64,000 bases of DNA from Ectobius pallidus (Eukaryota > Arthropoda > Insecta > Blattodea > Ectobiidae), in assembly GCA_964059195.1 (NCBI GenBank), contig CAXKWD010000006.1, positions 2,038,530 to 2,102,529 on the forward strand, given 5' to 3'. Below, piece by piece: positions 45,934-55,792 of the stretch; within the stretch, counting starts at the first letter, position 1; the number at the start of each line of letters is the position of its first letter. The notes under the pieces were generated by a model. It ran no database searches and was not told the DNA's origin. It saw nothing but the letters and a program-made list of their open reading frames with translations. Position numbers and translations under genes: made by a program.

Positions 45934-46025
45934 TGTCGGTCTCCTTAGCCGAGGTACTTATTGCTGCCTTAGATCCGTCATGAAGGAGGCTATGGGTTCG
46001 ACTCCCGCCTCGAGCAAGAGTGTTT
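45934..46025 (+). mobile_element. tRNA-like SINE head
   Basis: CCTTAGCCGAGGTA (A-box-like) and, about 45 bases later, GGTTCGACTCCCGCC (B box). The spacing and ends do not form a tRNA cloverleaf I can complete, so this is a SINE head or tRNA pseudogene. It separates two inverted fragments of the 0.62-kb repeat and may be nested in one. Confidence 0.5.
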
Positions 46026-46094
46026 GTGTGTAGCCTAATAGGAAACATGGAAAACAAGGAAAACAAAACTTTAAACTAGATAAATAATTCAGAG

Positions 46095-46290
46095 AAATGT
46101 CAAGGCACGCAGACATCTGAAATTTTCAACATAGACGGAACAGTGGTAATGAATGTAGGCCTAAATCGGCAAAGATTGATCCATTTGGACGGAACTCACT
46201 ATGCAGGGGGTTTCTCTGCCAGGAAACTCGGATCTGAGGTAGTTTTTCCCATCTAATCGTGGAACACACTCCAAAGCCGGATTTTTAGCT
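46095..46290 (-). repeat. Inverted fragment of the 0.62-kb repeat (middle part)
   Basis: Reverse-complemented, it carries GTGTGTTCCACGATTAG, TACCTCAGATCCGAGTTTCC and GTGAGTTCCGTCCAAATGG, matching the middle of units near 24640-24730, plus a second AGATGTCTGCGTG end. Confidence 0.5.
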
Positions 46291-47134
46291 GTTTCTTTAT
46301 AATTCGTTTCATGTATAATGTTTTAATTATTTTACTCTAAATTCTTTAATTAATTATCGTGGGCTAGATCTGAAGAAGTATAATCGTGCCCTATATTCAT
46401 ATCGTGTTGATGGGGCGGTGATCTTCAGTGGATTAACGTGGGGCGATGCCTACAAGAATGCTGATCGCGTATAAATCTGACTGTTCCACTCAAGCGCCCC
46501 GAGTTTGATATTGACCAATAGGCCTAACGTTTAGCAATTCCTCGGATATAGACCAATCATACAATCATGGCGTTTTATTATAAAATACTTCTGTAGGAAT
46601 CGCGAGGATGGCATTTTATCGGGTAAAATGGTCTGTCGTTAAGCCTACTGGACACCAAAGCGTCAATGTGCACTTGTGCACTGATTAATATGTCACACGT
46701 TGCCATTAAACTGCACGAAAACAGATTATTTTATAGAACATAACTTGTTTGGAAATTGAAATAATAGAAACGTACATTAATTAAAACACAATTTTGATTC
46801 AGTGCAAGCCAGTTCGTGAGCTTCTATTCCGTACTGCTGTTAGTTTATTTGAATAAAGTTAACTATGTCATATGCATCATTCGTAGCCCTGGTTATAACA
46901 TGGTAACTCGAATCGATTCATGGATGGTTGATTCATAGTAGGCCGTGAACTCGTAGCTGTTCGTTTTGTTTTTATACAACAAAGCAAAGTAATGTCCAAC
47001 AGAGACAACAATCTGTGGTTCATGAAAGCTTATAGGCCTATATCTAGTAATTATTATTTGTATGAAAAAAATTAATTAACTCTTGGGCCAATCGTCACAT
47101 TTCCATCCGTTTCATTTTTATTCATGGAATAGTC
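46291..47134. other. No recognised gene
   Basis: Nothing recognisable except 46993-47025 (CCAACAGAGACAACAATCTG ...), which recurs inverted at 49194-49229. Confidence 0.45.
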
Positions 47135-47148
47135 TTAATAAATCGAAC

Positions 47149-47225
47149 TCGAGTTGACGAGTTTCAACAGATAAATTAGCTCCTGCTGCGCAGTCGCGAA
47201 TCTATCGATAAACTCGTCAACTCTC
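47149..47225. repeat. 14-bp hairpin arms
   Basis: GAGTTGACGAGTTT and AAACTCGTCAACTC are exact reverse complements separated by under 50 bp. The context is a 77-codon antisense frame of unknown meaning (47135-47368). Confidence 0.45.
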
Positions 47226-47351
47226 TTGAGATTATCTATGATAAAAAAACAAGAATGCAGACCAATTAGCGTGCAATGGTCACGCCTGCTAGAAAGAGGG
47301 AAGATATAGGCACGCCTATGTTGACAAGACAGTTTCCGTCCTTGTGCTTCA

Positions 47352-47485
47352 AGATGGCGGCGAAGCAAGCTGAACTATATTCTACAATTATAAATGACAG
47401 TGTTGGCGAGTTTCGTACTTACTCCTCAAAATATCATCTGCAAACAGCTAGATTGTCTACCGCCGTGGGTGCGTTGGTAGCGTGA
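47352..47485 (+). CDS. Possible small or partial coding exon
   Basis: The ATG lies in AAGATGGCGGCGAAGC, a strong animal initiation context that also matches the known YY1 site AAGATGGCGGC, often found at translation starts of housekeeping genes. It opens about 43 codons (Met-Ala-Ala-Lys-Gln-Ala-Glu-Leu-Tyr...) and runs into the SINE head that begins at about 47458. I do not recognise the peptide. It may be a first exon, a processed-gene remnant or chance. Confidence 0.2.
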
Positions 47486-47550
47486 CTGCAAGCCACCTAG
47501 GGGGCCCGGGTTCGATTCCCGGGGAATTTACAGAGATTGGCAATTTGAAA
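47458..47550 (+). mobile_element. tRNA-like SINE head
   Basis: GGGTGCGTTGGTAGCG followed 40 bases later by GGTTCGATTCCCGGGG has the A/B-box layout of a tRNA-derived promoter. The body resembles neither SINE A nor B. Confidence 0.55.
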
Positions 47551-48375
47551 ACAGTCGGTCTACCTAACCAAGCTTCGTAAACATAATACCTTCACTGTGT
47601 GTAGTCTTTCTCTGCTCCCCAAAAAGTTATCCCTAAATTAAATTCAGAGTGGAGTTATGGATAATAGAACAACAATAAAGTAAGTCACAGAACACAGACC
47701 TAGATGAGAATGTGTGTATTACTTAACGATAACCTAGAACTAGGCCGGTGTTGTCAGGACGTAATCACCACTAGATAAGCTAGTCCGGTGAATCCAGTAA
47801 CATCGAATGAAATATGAAGACACAATAATAACAATCCTCTGTCACAACTGAATATTTCACATAAAATATAAATAGAACACATACTATTCGCCATTTCCAT
47901 GGGCTAATCAAAGCAAGATTATTTAAATCGATCGATAAGGAATCGATAGACCACAGCTATTGCCTTCAGTAGTTAATTAATCGAACACTATGCCAGAATG
48001 GTGCTGATCTCTGGTTGTTTGCAATTCCAATCATTTTGCCTCAGATTTGCTAAGTTACAGTTTTCATTGTAACCTTGTACAACTTTGTGTGACCAGCGTT
48101 GTAGTCACAGACGAATAGTCCAATACTACAATCTTGTGTTTTGGAAAAAAAATTAAGCAAAAGAGCCCATTTTTTCACTGGTGATAGAAACATTTAGTTG
48201 TCTCCGTTATCAGGAAAAATTACACTCTCTCACAGGTAATTTGAGAGGACACCAAGACATTTTATTAGGACTATATAACTAGCTGGTTACCCCTCTTTCA
48301 TACAAGTAGCCTAAAAAGAATATATATATATTGTATTTTTCTTAGCGTTACGCGAGAAACACTTCGAAGAAGGAG
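47551..48375. other. No recognised gene
   Basis: No gene, RNA or repeat end that I can support. Confidence 0.45.
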
Positions 48376-48418
48376 GACAACTTATATGGGCCCGTGGGCT
48401 CAAATCCACCCAACAACT
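48376..48418 (-). repeat. Inverted match to 9985-10030
   Basis: ATATGGGCCCGTGGGCTCAA and CCACCCAACAA are reverse-complement matches to the phrase in the duplicated unit. Confidence 0.5.
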
Positions 48419-48427
48419 AAGTTTGTA

Positions 48428-48429
<2 letters not shown>

Positions 48430-48463
<34 letters not shown>
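48430..48463 (+). repeat. (ATT)n microsatellite
   Basis: About eleven ATT units. Confidence 0.9.
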
Positions 48464-48464
<1 letters not shown>

Positions 48465-48613
48465 ATTATAATTATAATTTATTACTATTACTAAAAATCT
48501 TAGTTTCCGGAGGTGGGTTGAGAGGCGATGGGCTGACCACCTGTCCCTCTGCCCTCTCTCGGAATATAAGCGTAACAAAATGCACATAGGTAAAAGAAAC
48601 CTCCAATTGGAGG

Positions 48614-48815
48614 TAGTGATGAGCAAATGCAAGACCAAGACCAAGACCAAGGCGGTCTTGGTCTTGGTCTTGGTATTGCACTCTCAGTCTTGGTCTTGGT
48701 CTTGCATAGGTAACCCTGGTCTTGGTCTTGGTCTCGGTCTTGCATCAGTGGTCTTGGTCTTGGTCTCGGTCTTGCATACTCGGTCTTGGTCTTGTTGCAA
48801 GAGTCTTGCAATTTT
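48614..48815 (+). repeat. Left subterminal GGTCTTG array
   Basis: It opens with three CAAGACC-type units, flips, and continues with blocks of GGTCTTGGTCTTGGTCTCGG and TCTTGCAT separated by short unique spacers. It ends in GCAAGAGTCTTGC, a short palindrome. Open frames on both strands encode Arg-Pro or Leu-Gly/Val repeats and are artefacts. Confidence 0.9.
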
Positions 48816-49300
48816 ATTTTATGCATCTTACTGTGATCTATGGCGTTTACATGATTTAAAGTTACACCGATTACATGTGTGTTATTGCTTGCGAAAGTAA
48901 CGAAAGCTAATTGCTTTTAGTTGCTTTGACTATGTAAAGAGTAAAGTGATGTCACACTGTTTGCCGGAATGTCCATGGTGATATAAGCTAGAACAGTAAA
49001 CTTTGAGTGTAAGTTTAAATATTCTCTGTTATCCTATTGCAGAACTTTAAACCCAAAATCCACGAGATGCTAACACTATTTGAGAGTGTAAAATTATGAA
49101 TATTATATTGTAAAGTTTCAAATTGAACGTCTGTGGAGACAAGAAGTAATATTAACAAGATGTGTATGATACATAACGGCTAGATATATAAGTATTCATG
49201 AACCACAGATTATTGTCTCTGTTGGACATTACATTATAATATTATAGGAGAAAACTTAGAGCAATCATAGGAGAAAGATTCCATCTGGCGCTGTGAATTG
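48816..49300. other. Interior of the hAT-like element, no gene
   Basis: AT-rich; it includes 49194-49229, an inverted match to 46993-47025 outside the element. Confidence 0.45.
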
Positions 49301-49306
49301 AACTCC

Positions 49307-49357
49307 GGCTTAGCTCAGTTAGTAGAGCATTGGTGCGAATAGCCAAAGGTCTCATAC
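49307..49357 (+). mobile_element. Truncated tRNA-like head
   Basis: GGCTTAGCTCAGTTAGTAGAGC is a very good tRNA D-arm and A box, but no B box follows at the right distance. It is a truncated SINE head or tRNA fragment, not a tRNA gene. Confidence 0.4.
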
Positions 49358-50045
49358 AATACATAGACCTAATCTTCACACTGATTTAATTCTGTAGTGT
49401 GTCTTCCCATATACCCGGAACATATCTTTTCATAAATATGTGACATTTACAGTTTTACCCTTGTAAATCGAAAGCAATTTTATTTATAACGCGTTTCTCC
49501 AAACTTACTTGAAACGTGCCTGATTGTTAAACTTAAAGTTTAAGTGTTACTAATTATCATCTCCTTTTCCTTAGATCATAATATACCTTTTACATTGATT
49601 GCGCATCTTTCCTTTAACATAATTAGTTCCTTCTGCTACCAAACCCTCTGTCTATTATTTAAAGTCACGTTCAGTCTACCTGGGAAAATACACCCTCGCT
49701 TTGAGATCCTCTTTAAGAAATTTGGTTTTCCAAGAACGTGCTTTTTCACAATACGTACGTATTTACCAAGACTTATTCATACCCATCACCATTTTATAAT
49801 AAAGCAATTACCTTAACTATTCAGTATTCAACTAATTCATTTAATCTACTGTACTTAATCATTATTACCATCAAAAATCACCTTCTATCTAATAAATTCC
49901 ATATCAATTTTATATGTGAGAGTAGGCTATGAATATTAATGATAGGTGTAAAAAAGGATATCATCGTTAATGAAATAGGCTACTGAGCATGTTAATAGGA
50001 GTTTTAAGTTACAGGGACTGATTGAAGTTTCAAACCCTCAGTCAT
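49358..50045. other. No recognised gene
   Basis: AT-rich with a 90-codon frame (49544-49816) rich in Ile/Phe/Leu/Ser; it resembles no transposase or other family. Confidence 0.4.
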
Positions 50046-50232
50046 AGGTCGCACCATGGCTGAGTGGATAGACCGTTCGCCCTCCACCGCTGGGACCCGG
50101 GATCGGATCTCGATGGATCAATGTGAAATTTGTGATGGACAAAGTGGGGTCGGGGCAGATTTTCTCGGGGTGCTCCTGTTTCCCCTGGCATATCTCATTC
50201 CATCGTTGCTCCATTCATCATAGTATGACCAT
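50046..50232 (+). mobile_element. tRNA-headed SINE, family C
   Basis: Head CATGGCTGAGTGGATAGACC (A box) and GGATCGGATCTCG (weak B box) about 35 bases later. A body with GGGGTCGGGGCAGATTTTCT and CTCCTGTTTCCCC follows. It is unlike families A and B; only this copy occurs in the window. Confidence 0.55.
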
Positions 50233-50637
50233 TTGGTTGTAATAACGAATTATTATAGATCCTCAGTCATAGCTTTCTTTTAACCCAGTGAGAGGTTAGA
50301 GAAACTAGTTATTGAATAACTGTATGGCAGAATTTATTTATATTGTACGCAAAATGAAATTTCATATATGGCTTAGGGCCTTTGTTACATCTGTTTGCCT
50401 TTCGTACCATAATACTAGAGAACTATTGCAATTAAACATTTTAAAAATGAATATGGAGTGTTTATCGTGAATTTAACTCCCACCAATTGAAGGAACTAGC
50501 TGTCTGGAATGCCATTCAGGGAAATCCGTCAGATTAATTGTTAGTTTTCATTGCAGTAATTTGTTTATCGTAATGGTGAGAGAGGTTGTATACAGATTTC
50601 ATATTTGAAATTTCAGATTTGAATGGTGCGCTCGTTT

Positions 50638-50935
50638 TACTTTCTCGCTTATACGGAGTATAGAGAAAGTATTGTGATCGTGACAAAAAATCGAAGTTGA
50701 GTTAACACCGGGAGAGCACGTTTCACGATGCCTAGAAACCGAAAAAAGTATTTTTGGAATGACGTCTGTCCGTCTGTCTGTCCGTCTGTCCGTCTGTCCG
50801 TCTGTGGACAAGCACAGCGGGTAAACGGCTCGTTGTATTTACATAATTTTTTGAAATAAGGACTTTTTCGAAATTTTGTCGAACCGCCCAGAAATTTAAC
50901 TTTACAACTGAAATATTAAGGGGACTTTTCATGAA
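50638..50935 (+). repeat. Hairpin-headed repeat with GTCC/GTCT tract
   Basis: Starts with the same 34-bp hairpin as 8686-8719 (TACTTTCTC ... GAGAAAGTA, then TTGTGATCGTGA). The body is different (GTTAACACCGGGAGAGCACG) and leads into a (GTCTGTCC)n tract at 50762-50806. Confidence 0.65.
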
Positions 50936-51347
50936 AACTTTTTCAAAATTTTTGATTTTTGAAAAAATGGCTCTAACGATTTTAATAAAAATTTAAAATT
51001 GGAAACTCTTATCTATGAGTAATAAAATGGCTATATCTGTATTTCTGCAAAAATGACTTAAGGGGTACTTTATTCGTATCCATTTTCAGTTTTTCTAGAT
51101 TATATCCATTACAGTAAGTGATACATGAAAACTTACCACAGTAAAGTTGTAGAGAAAATTAAAATGAACATTTTGTGTTTAAAACATTTCTTTATACAAT
51201 TAATAGATATCAAGATAAAAACGAAATAAGTACAGCTTAAATGCGAATTTCAGAACATACATATCAATTAAAATATGAATGGCATTTTGTTGCCACTAGC
51301 AACAAGAAAACTATAGGCCTAATGTACTTATTGTTGTGAAATGCAAT
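50936..51347. other. No recognised gene
   Basis: AT-rich, probably the continuation of the preceding repeat (AAAAATGGCTCTAACGATTT is in the style of the fold-back repeat interiors). Confidence 0.4.
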
Positions 51348-51530
51348 CAGTTTAGCTCAGTCGCATTGAACACACTAAACCAATTACAGCGATGTGGTAG
51401 GCCTATGGGCTAACAGGGAAGAGGTCCTGAGTTCAAATCAAACCTCGTGGCCGCCCAAATTGACTTGGGTTTTTCATGGTTACCTCGTTCGCAAAAGCAA
51501 ATGCCGGGTTTGCAGGACTTGCTTAGTTTC
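51348..51530 (+). mobile_element. tRNA-headed SINE, family A
   Basis: TTTAGCTCAGTCGC and GAGTTCAAATC mark the head, and ACTTGGGTTTTTCATGGTTA is the family-A body also seen reversed at 2740-2871. Plus-strand copy, nested in the 4.2-kb hAT-like element. Confidence 0.6.
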
Positions 51531-51732
51531 CATAACTCATCGCCGCTACGTCACTGGATATTATAATCGTTTAAACTGAATGCCACATACGAAGACATCA
51601 CTAAACAATAGAAACAGATGACGCGAGTGAGTTGTTACAATAGACTAATAGTTCACGCAAACATACTAAACACATTACATGACCTACAATGCAGTTAAAG
51701 CGTGCAATATAACCTAAGTAGTAATAGCAGTA

Positions 51733-52043
51733 GGACTGCTGGCGTGGTCTTGTGGTTAGCTTCAGATCCGTCGGTCCGGGTTCGATCCCCGGTACATCCT
51801 TGGATTTTTCTGAGGTTGAGGGGTCTGGTAGGGGTACACTTCCTCGTGATTCAAATTGAGGAGCTACTTGATAGAGAAGTAGCGGCTCCGGTCATGGAAA
51901 CCACCATTAACGGTCGTGGGGGTCGGCATGCTGACCACATGCCCCAACCCTGCCATCTGCCTGTGGTAGATGACACACCGGTCGGTTGGTAGACCAAATC
52001 CCTAAAGGAATGTAGTGCCACGGAGTTTAGTTTTAGTTTTAGT
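51733..52043 (+). mobile_element. tRNA-headed SINE, family B
   Basis: Second full copy of the SINE at 44851-45155, with the same head, GATAGAGAAGTAGCGGCTCC core, GGCATGCTGACCA and (TTTTAG)n tail. It is nested inside the 4.2-kb hAT-like element, so that element was already in place or carried it. Confidence 0.8.
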
Positions 52044-52644
52044 AGCCTATAGCGAAATTCAAATATAAGTCGCCCCTTAAGCTCCGTCCATTCGATATTC
52101 ACATTTGCATGGACTGTGATGTATTTTGTTTCTACGCGAAGCAGAGTGACCAACTGACCTTGTATTGGTGGGTGGGTTGGGTGGGGCCGATTTATCCCAA
52201 GGTGCGACTTATATTTGAATTTTCCCATAGTAATACTAGTAGTACTAATAATAAGCAGTTTTACTGTCATTCATTATTATTATTAGCCTATTATTTCACG
52301 GTAAAAGTATTAAACATGAAGATCGACTCTGATGGTTTCCGTTCTAGATACTTCTTAGTTTTATGAAAATGTAATAAATAAAATTTAATTGTCTTTTTAA
52401 TTTAATTTTTTCTGTGCTAGCTTTTAACACGTATATGCGAGAAAGTTTGTGCAACGTATTTTTGCACCATTTATTTGTATACGGACAGTGTTACGGACCG
52501 GGTCTGCTCTCATTGGTTACCGCACGATGAAGCAACCTCTATATTATAGGCCCACTAGCCTTGGGACTACCCGGCTAGCGACTCTGCGGCGCCTTTGAGT
52601 AGCGGTCGCTGCATACACAACGGGGCTTTATAAAACTTTTTCAA
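52044..52644. other. Interior of the hAT-like element, no gene
   Basis: Includes the phrase GGTGCGACTTATATTTGAAT, reverse-related to AAATATAAGTCGCCCCTTAA at 52061, i.e. a loose inverted repeat about 140 bp apart. No coding sequence recognised. Confidence 0.4.
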
Positions 52645-52851
52645 ATGCAAGACTGCAAGAGTCTTGCAGTTAGGTCTTGTTCTTGCCAGAGTCTTGCAGG
52701 GTTGGTCTTGGTCTTGGTCTCGGTCTTGCATGGTCGGTCTTGGTCTTGGTCTTGCTAACGCTGATGCGGTCTTGGTCTTGGTCTCGGTCTTGCATTTTCT
52801 GCAAGACCAAGACCAAGACTGCAAGACCAAGACTGGTCTCGCTCATCACTA
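52645..52851 (+). repeat. Right subterminal GGTCTTG array
   Basis: Begins GCAAGACTGCAAGAGTCTTG, continues with the same GGTCTTGGTCTTGGTCTCGG blocks in the same plus-strand direction as the left array, then flips to CAAGACC units before the GCTCATCACTA end. The blocks are thus direct repeats between the two arrays while the outermost ends are inverted. Confidence 0.9.
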
Positions 52852-52942
52852 ATTGGAGGCCCTTCGCCCCAACATAGGGAATATAGGAAACCATACTCAG
52901 ATTACTAAAAACCATGTTTATTTGTTGATTCCTTGTCACCTA

Positions 52943-52971
52943 CGCTAACTACAAGACCACGCCGGCGGTCC
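52943..52971 (-). repeat. SINE B head fragment
   Basis: Reverse complement of the first 29 bases or so of the family-B SINE (GGTCTTGTAGTTAGC). Confidence 0.5.
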
Positions 52972-53219
52972 GTATAATATATTTAAATACATAATATACC
53001 TACAATACATTATGCAATATTATGATATTCAGGAAGGACATTTAAACAAAGAGCTTCATTTTTATGAAATCGTAGAAAGTGACACTCTTCTTGTAAATTG
53101 GTTGTAAGAATGAAGAGAAAGTAGATACCACAGTGAATCGCACCCCCTAAGGATACTCAACCAAGTAGAATCTTATGTAATGCATTCACGTAACTTTCAT
53201 TACCCTAAGCATGGGCAAA

Positions 53220-53620
53220 ACATCTTTCTCACATCACATTCTGATATAAAATAAGAGGCCTCGTCGCAAGCAGTTCGTATTCAGTTGTTTCAACCTAAGG
53301 CAAAGCAGGGAAGACTGAGATTGTACAATACAGTTCAATATTTTATTCAAGCCTTGAGGAAGAGAGAATTTTTACGAAAAAAGTTGAAATTAAAGTTTTG
53401 GCGTAGGCTACAAGTTACGTACAAAATTTAAACAAAATCGTCAGAGTCGTTTTCGAGAAAATGGCATGTAACGTAACATTAAAAATAAGTGAAAGTCGAT
53501 GACAATCTTCGTGTCACATGCCCAAAATACACCTAACCAGATACAAAACATGGGTTTCTATAAGATGTTTCGTTCTCGAGCTAGGCTGTTCACTGACACC
53601 TTTCAGAAAATAGCAGTGTA
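53220..53620 (+). repeat. Diverged relative of the fold-back repeat
   Basis: CATCTTTCTCACATCACATTCTGATAT, AAGAGGCC and, further in, AATCGTCAGAGTCGTTTTCGAG follow the left end and interior of 3217-3752. The right-hand inverted end is not found and the ACAGAC tract is missing. Confidence 0.55.
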
Positions 53621-53686
53621 TTTATGTTAAGAGCTCTACTTTGAATTTCAGTACCAATGGAACAGGCAGAAGTAAACATGTTAATA

Positions 53687-53750
53687 AACTAAACTAAACT
53701 CCGTGGCGCTACATCCCTGAAGGGATAAGACCTCCACCCGACAGCTGAGT
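53687..53750 (-). repeat. SINE B tail fragment
   Basis: (AAACT)n followed by CCGTGGCGCTACATCCCTGA is the reverse complement of the family-B 3' end; the rest of the SINE is absent. Confidence 0.65.
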
Positions 53751-54628
53751 TATATATTTATGAATCAATATGTCACATCATTACAAATTTAAATTCATTC
53801 TTAGTGAATGCAGATGACCATTCTTATCATACAGGGTGAAAAATTGATATTTATAAACCTCACTGTAATAGGCCTACCACTTTGTGTCAAATCAGCTTCA
53901 TTACTAGTCTCCAAATGTAGGCCTATAACACTTTGCCAGGTCACCTCAAAGAAATATCGGTTCTCCATAAATTTAAAAGGGGCTTACTATCTTTTTGGTT
54001 GGAACACTGTTTTTATACAAATAATGAATGTTTTTATGAATGCCAACAATTTACAACGTAGGCTAGGGTATTCAAACAGTGTTCTTTGTTTCCTTGTCTC
54101 ATGTTCCCAAGACATCGGCCAGTTCTGCGCGGATAAATTAACCAAGCTAACCTAAACTATTCTACTATGTTGCTAATTGTATATTGCCATTCCGTTTTTA
54201 ACATCATTTTATAATTGTAAACATATAATATATAGTAGAAACTGTTCTCGGGTTAATATAAAATATAATTTTTTTTTTTTAATTGTTTTGACGCGTCCCA
54301 TAACATGTAGGCTACATGTTCACGTGGACTAAATAAATCGTATCTTATCTAAATAAAGAAAACAAAAAAAAAGATCTTCACTCCTCGTTCCATCATTCGT
54401 TTGTTGGTAAGTCCTGGCGCTCAAGTTTTGAATTGTTCAATAAACTTGGTAATGTCGTTTTTATCAGTAATTTCTAGTGACGTACACTTGTTCGATTAAT
54501 GTAGTCTACTTTGGTAGAAATTAGTTAATAACGATCTTGTAAGCAGGCAGTGATGTATTTATAATCAATAAGAATATTCGTCTTCACACATTTTTTGTAA
54601 GTAAAAACTTACTTTACTTACTTACAAA
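53751..54628. other. No recognised gene
   Basis: Contains a 115-codon plus-strand frame (53808-54155) that I do not recognise, with ordinary composition and no clear motif. I leave it uncalled. Near 54595-54625 TTTGTAAGTAA and TTACTTACAAA form a short inverted repeat. Confidence 0.35.
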
Positions 54629-54730
54629 AAGTCTGATGTGAAAGTCACATAACTTAGTCTGCCCAAATTAAAGTTAGCAGTATTCACATTTTCTTGTACA
54701 GAAACGCAAGACACAATTTTACGCTAATTA
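54629..54730 (+). repeat. Dispersed repeat, match to 3115-3214
   Basis: TCTGATGTGAAAGTCACATA through TTTTACGCTAAT, as in the duplicated unit, with a short deletion. Confidence 0.55.
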
Positions 54731-55033
54731 TATAGTAAATAGGCCTACCTGATAACCTCTTCTTTGAAAATGATGCTGTGTCCTGCAAAATCGCACAATA
54801 CGTACCATTTATAATGCCAAGCCTCTCGATTCCTGCAAACCTTTATTTCAAACCCACAAGATCCTCCAACTACCATGTATCATTATTTTTGAAGCCGCCC
54901 CTGTTTGCTTATTCTCATGGACTCCTGGACTTTTCAGTTCGCGGACACCTTGAAAAAAAATCAAAATTTCGCGGACCCCCTCTGGGTTTTGGGAAAAAAA
55001 AACTAAAATGCTTTGATTCAAATGTATTAATCT
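54731..55033. other. No recognised gene
   Basis: An 85-codon frame (54778-55035) spans it but resembles nothing I know. Confidence 0.35.
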
Positions 55034-55120
55034 AGGAGGTGCCCGCGGCTTCGCCCACGATAATTAATTGAAAAATTAAAAATTAATAGTATAATAATTA
55101 CTAAAGCATTATATTTATTA
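55034..55120 (+). repeat. Start fragment of the 0.62-kb repeat
   Basis: CTAGGAGGTGCCCGCGGCTTCGCCCACGATAATTA matches the unit start near 25807 and continues to TTATATTTATTAACACTTG before diverging. Confidence 0.6.
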
Positions 55121-55589
55121 ACACTTGCACGCGAATCATTCTTAAACTAAACCATTAATAACACAAGTCAACAGCCAAAATGTATTTGAGATAAAATTAA
55201 CCATACATTACCAATTTGGGGTCGCTAAGCACGAAAATGACATCCATTTTTGTCTATTAGTTCTCATTTCTACAATACACAGGTCGGGTTGTTTTACTAA
55301 AAACAGTATTTTAGCCGAGTAACTTTGTTTGGAACAGACTGTTCCGGAAATTTAAGGGTGAATTTATGGCTCTAGCAGATACGTTCAACCCTCAAACTGA
55401 TATTCCTTTATAAATTCAGTTCATTTTTTTGCTTTGTGAGTGAGAAAACTGTCTATCAGTGTGCTTTTAAATAGTTGAAATAGGGAGTGGTTTAATTGTT
55501 ATTGAGAGTGATTATAATTATAATTATAAAATAACAAATATGCATATATATTATCCTTTCTGTAATAGAATTGGCATGGAAGATACAGA

Positions 55590-55792
55590 ATGCTGCGTAA
55601 GTGTGTTAACAACACAAATAACTTTTGTTTTATCTGTGGAGAGGTGACTTTTAAATCGCAAAAGGCACGGTTAACTCCTATTGTTAAAAAAAACCTTTTC
55701 TTCTTTATTTTGGTTGCAAGGTTGGTGATCAGGACAAATCGTTTGCACCCCATATTTGTTGTCGTACTTGTTCCACAAACCTTCGCAAGTGG
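55590..55792 (+). pseudogene. Zinc-finger-like arthropod repeat protein, N-terminal relic
   Basis: A Cys-Phe-Ile-Cys-Gly-Glu motif, then (after a frame change near 55690) Tyr-Phe-Gly-Cys-Lys-Val-Gly-Asp-Gln-Asp-Lys and a Cys-Cys-x-x-Cys motif, follow the start of a protein family I know only as an uncharacterised, highly repeated arthropod protein with Cys-x2-Cys pairs. Coding is cut at 55792 by the LTR retrotransposon and resumes at 63568. The molecular function of the family is not known to me. Confidence 0.55.

Larger units (their letters stand above)
48614..52851. mobile_element. 4.2-kb hAT-like non-autonomous element
   Basis: The ends TAGTGATGAGC (48614) and GCTCATCACTA (52851) are 11-bp perfect inverted repeats of the TAGTGATG type seen in hAT elements. 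ATTGGAGG flanks both sides (48606-48613 and 52852-52859), a perfect 8-bp target duplication as hAT transposition makes. Next to each end is a roughly 200-bp array of GGTCTTG/CAAGACC repeats, a plausible set of transposase binding sites. The 3.8 kb between the arrays has no transposase; it holds SINEs (50046, 51348, 51733), a hairpin-headed repeat (50638) and unrecognised AT-rich DNA. The alternative is two separate small elements, but the shared duplication argues for one. Confidence 0.75.

Noticed and set aside
45934..46025. tRNA gene
   Set aside because: A and B boxes are present but acceptor arms do not pair and the body is too long; better read as a SINE head.
48500..48826. Frames rich in Arg-Pro or Leu-Gly in both GGTCTTG arrays (also 52567-52939)
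   Set aside because: Direct products of the 6-7 bp repeat; not protein genes.
49307..49357. tRNA gene
   Set aside because: Good D-arm and A box only; no anticodon stem, T-arm or B box follows at the right spacing.
48614..52851. Interpretation as two independent short GGTCTTG elements
   Set aside because: The outermost ends are inverted copies of each other and share a perfect 8-bp flanking duplication, which two independent insertions would not produce.
53808..54155. 115-codon plus-strand frame as a gene
   Set aside because: No domain, no splice or promoter evidence, and length is within chance for this AT content.
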